Positions 24,901 through 38,700 of a stretch of DNA of 64,000 nt are shown here, in pieces. The translations under genes and the position numbers were made by a program. This stretch comes from Megalonaias nervosa (lineage: Eukaryota; Mollusca; Bivalvia; Unionida; Unionidae). Under the pieces are notes generated by a model. It was not told the origin of the DNA. It worked only from the letters and a program-made list of their open reading frames with translations, and ran no database searches. How positions within the stretch are numbered: the stretch's first letter is position 1; every line of letters starts with the position of its first letter. The stretch spans positions 28,800-92,799 of the forward strand of contig JAECUM010094054.1 in the NCBI GenBank assembly GCA_016617855.1. The letters run 5' to 3'.

Positions 24901-27900
24901 GAACAAGAGTCCTTAGACAAATATTCTAGTAACATTGAATTTGAATATCAACGGGGACCAAGACAACGAATTCAGACTATGATCAAGATGATCCGTGGCC
25001 AGACCTACGAGGTAGCACTAGATTACGAGGCCCCTAACGAACCCAAAGTTCATGCAGGTGGCATGGTGTCATGGGAGAACAGGACTTTCAGCGCTAATGG
25101 AAAAGTTCAGAGAGGATCCAAAGTTTACAGCATAGACACCTCTGGTTCAAGGCCAACAGACAGATCAGCTAAGTATTTATTGAGTGTTAATACACCTTGG
25201 CGTCATGTTATTACAGTGCTGGAGGGAGGAATTGAATCTTCACTGAGGCGAGTAATGTTTGATGTCAAATGGGATGCCGATAAGGACCTAGACCAGAGAG
25301 TTCTGTTTAATGTCTCAACCAACTTGAAAAGCTTCAGCAACTTTGAGATTTCAACAAACTTTCACTATCCATCGCAGACTGTAGGCATGAATTTGAAACA
25401 CTCATCAGGTGACAGGTACATCACTCATGCTGACCTATCATGGAGTCCAGACAAAATCATTGATGCTAACATGATCTTTAGGAATGAAAGAAAGTCTGGA
25501 GACTACCATAGGGTGGAATATGAATTTATGGTTAAAAGTCCTTTTCAAAACTTTGAAAACATTGGATGTGACATTTCCTATGTAAGGGACTCCACACAAT
25601 ACAAGTCTAAGGCTAGCGTTACATGGGCAGAGATGAAGAAAATTTTAATATCTGCTGGAGCCAAAAGACCAGTAAGTTTCACTTCATTGGATGTCACTGG
25701 CAGCATTGAGACACCTTTTGATGACTATAAGAGTATGACATTGAGGTTTCAGCACAGGTTCCTTGATGATTTGGACTCAAATCTTGTAGTTCAGTGGGGA
25801 CGGAACAGGCTTTCAGCACAGGCGACCGGACTATACACAGAAACTAAAACTGGTCGAACAATAACTGGGAAATTGGATGTACGGACACCTTTCACAGGAG
25901 CTAGGACACTTCTCTTGACCTTTGATCACAATGATAACATGGAAACCTTCACCACCAATCTGGCATTCAACAAAGAATCTGCCACTTACAAGGTGTCAAT
26001 GGAGGTTAAAGAGACTTCTAGTGATATTAAACACTTGAGTCACTCTGGTAAGATGCGTATCGTGATTCCAAATGATGATATCAAAACGGTCTGGGAAATC
26101 AGAACAACACCTAGCACCATCAACACCTTGGTTGACATTGTGCCTTCCCGAAACAATAGATTCAAGCTTAAGTTTGATTCCAGCATGGATATGGAAGCCA
26201 TGAACACAAAGATAACATCTGGATTTGAGTTATTGATTCCAACAGAACAGCTTAAAGAGCTTAAGGTGGACTTTTTACATGAATTTAGAGGCGATTATAG
26301 CAGAGTCATGCTATCTGTAATTAAGGATAAGGCAAATATAGTTCTCTATGATCAGGACTATCAGCAAGCATCCGGATCTTTCAACTTCAACTATAAGATA
26401 TCTAGTATGTATACAGAAGATTTCATCATCAAGTTTACATCCAGTTATGCAGCTATGCCTTACATTGGAGAATTGAAAGTAACATGGGCTCCCTATCATG
26501 TGATAACAGTCAACACCAATTTATTTTACAATGAATTTGGAACTTTTGATGTAGCTGTACGGATGACGACCCCTTTCCAGATGGTGGCTGATATTTCTGC
26601 CAAGTCAAACCACAAAAGAGTTGGCTCAGACTGGGTGGTACAAAATGAGGTTGCATATGGTCCAGGACAAAAAGTTACATTTGAAACCACATATCGATTT
26701 GATTATGTGAAACTTCTGATTTTATCGCTACAAACACCTTTCCCACAGTTCCAAAGCTTGCAATATGAATTCAGGCTTGAGGGAACTCCAGAAAACTTTA
26801 AGGGAGACACATCATTTTACCTGATCCCATATGTTCAGAAGATTACAGCTTCTGCAAATTGGATGAAGATGTATGGCAACTTGGATGGAAGTTTCAAACT
26901 TACTACTCCCTTCCCTAGCTACCCTTACATGCAGGCAAGCGCCAAGAGCAACATGCTAGGTTTGTCCAGGGTGTTTTCTTTTGATTTAGAATACCTTCCC
27001 ACCCAAGTAATCCATGTAGACAGCAACTACAGGTTTACCTCCAGTGATAATCTCCAGGGCACCATCATCATCAAAAGTCCATTTACTGAAAACAAGCCTG
27101 TCACCTCCACCTTCAGCCATGTTGGCAATTTTGTTAAGTTCCATACCAATGCAAAGATAACCTGTGACTGCATTGTAAGACCTGTGTATGTTGATGCAGA
27201 TTTTGACAGCACTGATTTAGTATCAGCCACCTTTGAGATGTCGAGTCCTTTCCGTGGATATGAAAAAACAAACTTCAAACTCATTCATCAGGGAAAAACT
27301 TGGTCTGATTTTAGAACCGAAGTAAAGTATGAAACAAATAACAAAACAATAAATATTGAGAGCATGTTTAAACTGTCTGACAAGTATGAAGGAAAAATGC
27401 TAATGCTCACTCCTTTCCCTACTGTAAGTCAAGTGGGTCTTGTCTTCAATCATGCAGGACAGTTCCCTAACATGCAGTCTCATGCAGAACTCATTTATAA
27501 TGATGACCGTTCCTATGCAGACCTGGCTATGACACACTCCAAGCAGTCCACATCAGGTTCCTTTACATTGGCAACTCCTTTCCCAGAAATGAACCATATG
27601 GGAGTCACTCTCAGTCATACTGGCACCTTCCCCAATATTCAGACCAGTGGTGAGATCTCTTATAATGATGACAAATTCAACTCAAGTCTCAATGTAGAGC
27701 ATTCCCGTACAAAATCATTGGGCAGTTTTTCACTAATTACACCATACCAGGTGCTAAACAACTTCAGACTGGCAATGGGTAACCAAGGCAATTTCCCCAA
27801 CATTCGCAGTCATGGAGAGGTGGTCTATAATCAGTATCAATTCAACTCTGATTTTACTTTTAGTCAATCAAAAGATGCAACATCAGGCCATATCTCCATC

Positions 27901-29919
27901 AAAACACCATTTTCTAACATCCGTAAGGCAGAGGCCAAATTTAGACACTCAGGGGAACTCCCTAATATTCACAGCAGTGGAGAGGTTGTATATGATGACA
28001 ATAGGATTGAGTCTCATGTGGATCTTCGACACTCAGAGGCTGCAACTTCTGTGTTGTTGTCGATGACAACTCCGTTTGAAGGATTTGAAGATATGAGGGC
28101 TTCAGCCAGCATGACAGGAGTGCCATCTAGCTTCCAAGCTGAAGGTGAGGTTACATATGCGCCAGCCATGAAAATACGAGGCACATTGAATCACCAGTTC
28201 ATGCCTGATTCGATCACAACTGGGGCAGTTCTGAGCATCCCCTATTTCAATGATGACTTTGTCTTTGATTATACACAGACTGGTAACTGGCCTGAATTTA
28301 CACAAAAAGTAATAGCAACTTTGGGTAAAGCCTATAGATATGAAAAGACAACTAAAGTCAGTTACGTGAATACCAAGCTGTTAGTTGATGTACGCCAAAT
28401 CACAACTTACAGTGGAGAGATAACAAAGGTTGCAGGAATTTTTGAGTATGAGCAGTCAGACAGCCTTTTGGCATCTAAGGTCATGGCAGAATACAATGAG
28501 CACAAAATGAATTTAGAGTATCTGTTACGGTGTATGCTGCAACAACAGCGATTGGTGGAATTGGAATCTAGTGCAGTTATTGAGATGCCATTTGCAAATA
28601 TTGGTTACAATAAAGCACAATTTAGCCTGAATCTGGATGGTAAATTTGACCTGACCTCTTCATTGACCTCACCCAGGATTGACCCAGTGTCCTTGACCTT
28701 GTACCATATGTACACAGAAGGGGAAGCCATCAAGGAGAATCTTGCAGTCCAGTATGCAGAAGGAAAATCTATCACATATACATTAGTGGCAAACAAGATG
28801 GGTGCCAACTTGAGGGTGACATCACCATTTGATTACAGAGCCACTAACTTTGAGGTTATCATAACACATCGTGGTAATCTCAAAGACTCTGAGCAGGTTG
28901 TCACTTTTACCATGCTGCAGATGTCACCAGTCAGACTACAGACAGGGTTCAAATACAATTCACACTATGATATGGAAGGTTCCTTGAAGTTCACAAGTGG
29001 TTTTAACAAATTTGAAAATATACAAACTATAATACAGAGCAGAAAGATAGGTTCGAGCTACATGCCCCACTTGGAAGTTAGCTGGGCTAGAAACAAGAAA
29101 ATAACAGCTGATGGTATGTTTGATCTGTCCAGTGATCCCACAAGAACAGACATCAGATCGAGCCTGAATATTGCAACACCATTTGATGTTCTGCGCAGTA
29201 TGGAGATCCAGATGACTAGTAACCATTTGGTAAATTCAGAAAGAATCTGGCAAACAGTCATGGCTCAGCACAATGGGAAGGTGTATCTTGATATGGAGAC
29301 AGAGATGACTGCGATGGACAAGTACACAGGACTTGTTACTTTCCGTCAACCTCGGTTGATGGAGTTTAGGTTCAGTGGAAGAAACCAAGGACAGAGTGCA
29401 GAAGCTGATCTGAACTTGAATTGGAATAAAGATGATGACAAGAGCAATTTTGGACTGTCTTTTGGACTGGCTGACAAAGGAGATGCCTCAGCATTTGAGA
29501 AAAACTTCCATCTAAAGGCCATACAACCAGAGAGAACTATCACCATAAAGACCAATTTCCAAAATAATAGAACAGGTTTGATTAGCACTGGTAGCCTGTC
29601 GTGGGATGCAAATCAGAATCAGATGGTCTCCTATGACCTCCGTGTCATCGATAGAAGTGGGCGAGGCGCAAAGCTTAATGTTGTTGGACTGCGACTGAGT
29701 ATCCCAACCCGCACCATTGACATGGCTGGAACCTTTACTGAAAAGTTGTCAGAGAAGATTGTGGATGCCACAATTAAATGGGATGCTGACAGGGATACTG
29801 ATAAACAAGTTGGGGTCAAAGTCACACTTGCTCCAGAGACTAAGAGGAAGATGGCCAAGATTGACCTCACATTGCCATCCATTTCCAAGGTAAATGTAAC
29901 ACACACACACACACACAAA

Positions 29920-29975
<56 letters not shown>

Positions 29976-32693
29976 TGGCCAAAATCAGGAATACAGTTGA
30001 AAAAATAATGCAAGTCCATTGAAATGGATACAAAATTTACATTGAAATGGATGCAGAAGAGTTATGCTGTGAGTGAAAGATGACCGCTCCAGTGGCTTAA
30101 TAGTTTGAGCATCCACCTCGGATGCAGGAGGTCATGGGTTTTGAACCCCGGTCGAGTCATGCCAAAGACTTATGAAGATGGCACTAACAGCTGCCTTGCT
30201 AGGCACTCAGCATTAAGAGGTTAATGTTAGGACTGGTTGGCCTGGTGTCAGGATAATGTGACTGGGTGGGACATCATGCTACATGTCTGCGGCATGATGC
30301 TCCAGTGCTAGACATCACTATAAACTGTCACACTGCAGACATCATAGCGATATGATTGAAAAATTGTTAAAGCTATGTTAAAAATCCAAATCACTCATTC
30401 ACACACATGAGTGATAAAAGTAACAAGAAAATAATAAGAATAGTTATATTTCAAGATAGCTTGGAATGATCAAATTATACATTGCTAAATTTTGGAAGTA
30501 GATTATATTGTAGATTAAGACCATAACCTTTTCAGTATAAGCCAATTTTACATTTTATTTTATATTTTGCAGTCATATCCTAATGTACGAAATCCTGTTG
30601 TCTGAGCTTTAGTCTGGGTCTTGCTATTAGAAATGCACTTTTGTAGACCTCAGTTATTGTGTAAAAAAACAAATTATATTTAAAGGTTTATACTGTTATT
30701 TTGTTTTAAAGAAAATCTCAGTGAAATCAGAGCTAGCCTTGAGAAATGGACAAGCCGTCTTTGATGGCCTTACAGAGCTAAGCTATTCTACTGACCCAGA
30801 GAAGACCCTGAGGTTGGTTTACGGGCTTGAGGATACTTCAGCAGATGGCACCACCAATCACACATTGAACTTTGTAATATCTCATCCACACACAAACACC
30901 AACATCAAGCTCACTTCAGCTTTTGGTACTTCATCTGGAAGATGCACTGGCAATGTACAAATGATATATCTTACTGATCGTAAAGAAGAGAAGAATTTAG
31001 CCCTCAACTACGAGTACAACAAACTGAAGAGAGATCTTCAACTTGAGGTAAACTAAATTTGCAAATCTTACTTGAATGGCTGAGTGTCATTTATATAGTA
31101 CTCACTTGAATGGTTGAGTATCATTTATGTAATACTCATTTGAATGGTTGAGTATCATTTATGTAGTACTCATTTGAATGGTTGAGTATCATTTATGTAG
31201 TACTCATTTGAGTGGTTGAGTATCATTTATGTAGTACTCATTTGAGTAGTTGAGTACCATTTAATAAGGCATTGTACTATGCAGTAACACTTTTGATGGG
31301 CAAGATTGTATGTGTATTCAGGGTTGCATCTTGAGCATGATATCACAGGTTCCCCAGAATTGCTTGGTCTTTGTCCCCTAACCTTGCCTTCTGCACATCC
31401 CCTGGGTATGTATTTTTTTCAAGAGAAAATAATCTGCCTATTCTTTTTAGTGGACATCTGTCCAAGTCTCTGTTGGCTACAACAATGACCAGAGCCACTC
31501 AAGGCGATACAAAATAGATATGTTAATTTCCATTTCTTGGTAGGATCTACAAAGTAGGTTTATACAAATACATGCCAACATTTGCCATGGCTGGGTGGAA
31601 GAATTTGAATTTGTGGATTTGCCAGTATTCTGGTATATGTTTGCACATAGCAAACCATATATGGTCATTACTCTGTTGTTGTTGTTGTTGTTGTTGTTGT
31701 AGGGCTTAACGCCATTTTTCAGCACACGATAGGCTATACATGGCGGCCAGTATTAATGGTGGAGGAAGAACCCGGGAAAACCCCGGAAAGAACCACCGAC
31801 CCACAAGAAGCTACTGGCAAGCTTTTTCACATATCTACATTGGCCGAATCCGAGACTCGAACCCACGCAGACAGAGGTGAGATGGCAGTGATCCATAACG
31901 GACAGCGCTTTAGACCACTCGGCCACTCGGGGCCCCGTCATTACTCTGACATAATTAATTACTAAGTTCATAAATTATGTACCAAAGACTTACAAAAAAC
32001 CAGTACTTGAGCAGTACATGCAGTTAAGATTTTTGGGCATGGCTGGCATCACAAAATCCCAGGCATTTGTCTAGTTTATATGGACTTAATTTTTGTAAAA
32101 TTATGTTGCTAAGAATAGATACAAAAATGGTTATGAGAAGATTAATATTCAGGAGTATATATAACTTGTTGAAGTATTTTTTAAAACTTTTATTTATCTG
32201 TATATGTGGAAAGATAATATATAGTAATGACAGTGATATTGCAATTTTAAAGACAAGCAGTGATTCACAATTTTTAAATAAATGCAAATTTTACACAACA
32301 TCACAGCCTTTTTTTGAAAACTATGCAAAAACAAATGTTCATGTATGAATACAGGTTATTTATACGATAACTTCTTTATTGTCTAGTTTGGTTACTAATA
32401 AAATAAAGTGAAACTATTGAATACATATTGTGCTGAAATTCTTTCCTTTGTTGAAATTGTGTGTTGAAAAGGAGTGTTATTTTGTTTCAGATTTCATCTC
32501 CCTCTGATTCAGTTGGCCTATATGGACAGCTGTCTGATGTATCCCCATACAATTTGATGGTGAAAGCAACAAGAAATGTCAATATTGTCTGGAGTGGCAG
32601 AGGCACACTTGACACGAATGGAAGAAGTCTGGAAATCTTCTCCAAACCAAAGAATGGTACTATATCTAAATATGCCAGTTGTTAAAAAATTGA

Positions 32694-32755
<62 letters not shown>

Positions 32756-35700
32756 GACACTTTTTACCAGATCTGACTGACAAATGAACTCAAATGATTT
32801 GCTGACTTTACATGTTCCCAATTGTTTAAATGTAGCCACAAATCACAAAATAAAAGAGGTTTGAAAACATCTCTCCATCGATTTAACAAAACCCAATAAC
32901 TAAATGATTGCCTCGGTGTCTGTACTAAACATTTCATCTATCTCATACTGTCAGAGTAATTTATGCCGAGTTTCAGTGTTCAAAATATTGTTGTATTATT
33001 TTACAGTGTGATTTAAATTTGTTTGTAGTGTGTAGGGCAAATAAAGTAATGGGACCATGCATGTTTTGCTCTCTTTGAGAAAGCAAATTTGTGTATTGGA
33101 CAAATAAAGTAATGGGACCATGTAGATTTAGTCCTCCTTGTCATCACAAATTTGTGTATTGGAGAAATAATGTAATGGGACAAAGCAGGTTTAATCAAAG
33201 TGGTAGTTTCTTCTTTAAATACATTATCCAATCCTAATACCTTAGGAGAACTACTACTACCTCACAAATCCAGCCATCCCAGATAATACTTTTTAGCTAA
33301 AAGAATTAAGTTTTCTTCACACCTATGTGGTGGTCAGGCAGAGTGATCTCCACTTGATCTAACTGGATGTGATACATAACATCCAGCTTGCATCCTTGTA
33401 TGAATTATGCAGCATTTATACCAGCTGTTCTTTTTAGCCATGTTTTAGTGTTTTTAATTCAATTCTTATCTAGTCATTTGGTTTAGAGTTCACATTATTT
33501 TCTGTTTCTGCTAAAGTTTCATCTCCCATGTTGGTTTTGACCACTGACTTTATTTTTGTCAAACTAAAACTTTGACACTGTTCGGACATCTGACTTTATT
33601 CTTGTCAGACTAAACTTTGATACTGTTTTGACAACTGTTATTGTCTCACTGACCTTTTTATTTAACATATTTAAGCACCACCATATAATTTGATATTCCA
33701 TTTCCTGTCTGTCTGTCATAGGCAAAGCAGTTCACATAACCGCCACCCTTCCCAGTGACACTGCCTTTGAATCTAAAATAGTTACCATGCAAGATGGCCA
33801 GGAGACCACTGAAGGAGAACTCTCTGCAGATCTGCGTCTGAACAGAATTCTTCATGCCAAGCTTAATTGGAGGCCAGAGGTTTTACAGGATTTGATGGTA
33901 GGACATTGGTCAATAATTTTGTATCAGATGTATTGAAAGCTTGTTTAACAACAACAGAGGTAATCAGAGCAATATGTTTATTTATATGAGAATATGTATT
34001 GGCATTGTGTGAGCTATTGTTTTGGGTTGCTAATTAAAGTTAAGTACAAAATTTCTGCAATGTGATTATTAAAAATATGTTGTTGAACACATAAAGGAAG
34101 TTGGCATTGTCTTGCTTAATTTGTGTAACTTCTATGCTTTTAAAAATATGTTGATTTGAAGCAATTTGCTATCTTCTTTCCATAGGTTGCAGGCTCAAAT
34201 GCATTCCAGGATTCTGGCAACAACTTCAATGAAGTCTTCCGGGACTCTACTTCTGAGTTTGGTCAGGAGGTGACAGCCAAATACAACAAAATTAGCCAGA
34301 GTCTTGATGAGGAGTTGTCTCCCTTGGTAGATGAACTTCGCACTGAACTTCAACAATTCCGTCAACAGCTGGGTAACATGCGGCAAGAGATGAGAAAATT
34401 ATACCAGAATAATGGTCTATACTTGAAGGATTTGGGAGAGATCAGTGAGAAAGCTGTTACAGATATTTTGTGAGTATGAAATGAGATAGAATGGAACATT
34501 TATTGGTGGCCTTAGAGAGATCAGTTGTTTTTCACACTCCTAATTGTGTGTACTGTATGTGTCCACTTAAAAGAGAGTTCAATTGCAAACAACAAAGATC
34601 CTGATCTACCATAGCAAAATGTACCTGCAGATCAGGGCCTGTAGTCTTTGTTCTGTTGATTACCCCTGACAAACTGCACAGACCCAGAGTATATATGACA
34701 ATAATGTCCTGTGTAAAACAGGGTGGATAATTTCTCATTCTTTCATCATGTTGTTCTCAGTAAAACACAGTGGAGAATTTCTCATTCTTACATCATGTTG
34801 CCCCAGTAGAACACAATAGAGAATTTCTCATTCTTACATGATGTTGCTGTTGTCCCACATTTTACTTTACCTGATTCACAGTATCTAACTCGTAGTGCAT
34901 GCAACCTGATAAACACTTTCTGGATACCATCAGTGGATCATTCTTTTCACTATGATTTTCTCGTTGCTACTTTTATACAATTATGTTTTACTAATAGCAA
35001 GATAAGTACTGAAGTAAAGACGACTCAAAGAGTCTATTGTCATTTTTTTTCTGCTTTCTTTTTATTTCAGAGAACTGTATTATTTATATCAATTCACAAA
35101 CGTATTTCACTGTACCAGACTTGTCCATTATACAGTACAGTGCAGTTCATGGCTATTGACTTGTCCATTATACTGTACAATGCAGTGCATGGCAATTGAC
35201 TTGTCCATCATACAGTACAATGTAGTGTATGGCAGTTGACTTCTCCATTATACATTGCAGTGCAGTGCATGGCAATTGACTTGACCGTTTGAGCCAATTA
35301 GTTTAGAACTGACATATACTTATAAAACATTTTCTCTGAATTCTTCACTTTAAACCCAACCTTGACATTCTTTCCGCACATGAACAAACTTTCAATGAGT
35401 TTTGTGTTATTTGAACAGTAATTAGTATACAAAATATGACATTGAGATTTTGACCCATGTCTTTTATCCAGTAATGTGAGAATAAAAATTCTTTGTTATG
35501 CATTATTGTTTGCTAAGAAAATACTGCTCATTGGTTTGAATAGGCACCAGTTATATTTCCTGTCTTACAATGATGATGTAGGATTACATTAATCCACTAA
35601 ATTCTGTCATCAAGATAAGTAATATAGAAAGCATATTTTAGGTTTAAATGACACTACAGTATATTTTTCTGGATAGTGCAGTGGTTATGCACTTTTCCTG

Positions 35701-38700
35701 CACCTTGTTTTGGACCCACGTTTGATCCCTAATTCCAACACTTGAAAAAGAGGTAAGTGTCACTCATTTCAGGTCACTGATTCTCTGTGGGCTGTCTGAT
35801 TTCCCCAACCTGATGAAGGAGGATTTATAATAGTTGTGAGAATTTGTTATAAAACACCATCAGATAAATTTAAATGTTAGAAATATAAATTTAAGCAAAT
35901 AATGAAACATTTGATAAATATTGTAGAAACTCAGCTTCTGGACAGTTGACATGTAATACAGTTTTTCTCCAATAAGAAGAACAGCTGGGTCAGTGTAATA
36001 AATTTGTCAGGAAGATGTGGGTTTATTATTAGATGAAGACATTCTTTATAAATATTTGCCAAAATTTTGTAACAGTTGGAGGTGGCTTATCATTGGATAA
36101 ATATGGCATACAGCATTTTATAATAAAATTTGACAGTTACATGGTTGTTTTAATATCCAGTTCTCACCATATTTATTATGCTTATTTTTCTTTTCCCCTG
36201 ATTACCTGTTAATGGATGATGGCCAATGGTGAAAACAAACCCTTATTGTGACAGGACTCATTTAGTTTTGTTATTTGTCAGGGATTTTTATTTTGTTCAT
36301 ATAAGTAAAAAAGCAAGAAATAGCTATATTTCCGACAGCTTTGGTAATATCATCATCGTCATGTTATGAGAAGAGTTTGGTTAAAATTTTGGATTTACTT
36401 TATCTTGTAAACTCTGGATGGATTTTGTCCATAGTTGGGATGAATCATTATGAAGCAAAGGATATTCCTTCTGTGAAACACTCTCAGCCTTTTGAATCAT
36501 GAGGTTTACACAAGGCTGTCAATTCTTTGTTGTTGTTGTTATGGGGCTTAACGCCATTTTTCAGCACACGATAGGCTATACATGGCGGCCAGTATTAATG
36601 GTGGAGGAAGAAACCGGGAAATCCCCGGAAAGAACCACCGACCCACGAGAGGCTACTGGCAAGCTTTCTCACATATCTACATTCGCCGAATCTTAGACTC
36701 GAACCAACGCAGACAGAGGTGAGATGGCAGTGATCCGTAACGGACAGCGCTTTAGACCACTCGGCCACTCGGGGCCCCGTCAATTCTTTCATTGTGAACT
36801 CAACATTCAGACCCTGACCTTCTTGTGAAGTATATTTCATATAAAGCTAAAAATGTACAGTACATAAAATATCAGTATAGAAAATACATTGATTGCAGTA
36901 AGTTAATATTCCTTTGTTTCATTTTTTGGTGACAAAACTTTGGGACACAAATGCTTAAATGTGTGCCTCTTCAATAGGTACTTTTTGTGGTTGGTTTGTT
37001 GGTTCAGATAGCACTTAATTAATTAATTTATTACACTGGCCCACTTAATTAGCACTTTTGTGATTCCAAATCCATTATCCATTTGATTGACCAATGTAAG
37101 GTGTGATTGAAAAAGTCTAGTTGCCAGTTGTATAGCCAGTAGTGTGTTAAAAGTGCCATCAAAGCCAAAAGAGCAAAACAACACCAGTTGATTAAACAGC
37201 AATTTTTCCCCTTTGCTGAACACATATCAGACATACTAACACCAGTTGTAAAGCAGACAACTATAACCATGTTACCAACTGCACTACCCAACTATTTAAG
37301 TTCAGCAGTGATTGTTTTTCATCATCTTGTAGAAAATAAGCCCCAAAAATGACCTTTGCATTGTTTGTGTACTGTATGTTAACATGGCTACTTATATCAG
37401 TTAAAATGTCTATTCAACAATTACAGACAATACCTAAATTGGACAGCAGAATAGTTGTTGTCATTGGTTTGAAGCAATAATTTTGCTATTTATAGGGCCA
37501 AGTACAACCAGGCCATGATGAGGGTAAAGACAAGTTACACAAAATTGACCCAAGAGGTTGAAGAATGGACCAACAAAATCAAAGACTATCCTATCAGAGA
37601 GCGATACGATGAGACAGTAAACAAAATGATTGCCAGTGTTCAGGTACCAATTGTTTATTACTTGTAAAGATTGTGACATTTATTTCCAAAAAATCCTCAA
37701 ATCAAAATGGACAAATTTCAGAGAACAATATCAGTACAGATTAAACTTTAATCCAGGTTGTGACATAATTCACAAATTGCCAGAAATTAGATGCTCTCTG
37801 TTCATTAGGGTAGAATTTTCCATTAAAGCAATGTTTTTCTTCTGAACATTTTACCCAACTCTTAGATATATATTTTTGTTTGGTAAACTTTTGTGAAATT
37901 AGAATAAATAACAAAATTATTAAACATTGAATTTTTTTGAGTCTGTTTGGCACTGTGTCATAGGTGATATCAGACTGGCACTGTCATAGGTGATATCAGT
38001 CTGTTTGGTATTATGTCATAGGTGATATCAGTCTGTTTGGCACTGTGTCATAGGTGATATCAGGCTGTTTGGCACTGTTGTTGGTGATATCAGTCTGCTT
38101 GGCACAGTGTCATTAGGTGATATCAGCCTATTTGGCACCATGTCATGGGTACATTTGTTAAACTATGAAATCAGTCTGTTTGGCATAAGTGCAGTTGTTA
38201 AATAATTAATTTAGAAAATGTGCCTACCATCTGAACTTAGCAGCTGACCTTAAATTCATAAAATTTTTGAAGTAAAATGTCAGACTTTCACTTTATATTT
38301 GATCAAAAGCAATCCTAGTTTTACTGACACTAAAGCTTTCCAAAGGTGCAGGATCTGTATTTGATAATTGTAAAGTAACCATAGTCGAAGTGTTCTATAC
38401 AGTTATCAGCTGTGGCACTGGAGATATCAGGGATAAGAATTTTAAGAATTTGGAAAATTGCTGATATTTGATGATTTTTACTTGTTTTAAAATTTGCCAT
38501 AATAACTATTCTGATCTGTTCAGAATTGATTCTTTTGCCGAGGAAAGGGGGATTTAAATTATTTAATGTAAAAGTTGTTCTTATCCCTAAAATATTTGAC
38601 CTTGGATTTTTAAATTAAGTTCTTATTTTGAGTCATTTTACAATTTGATAAGTTTAGGTCCAGGCCCAGTATTCATGAAACTCCCTCAGTTTGAGTGTAT

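Noticed and set aside
29631..30033. Cysteine-valine-rich frames on the - strand
   Set aside because: Antisense of the (CA)n microsatellite and of exon 13.
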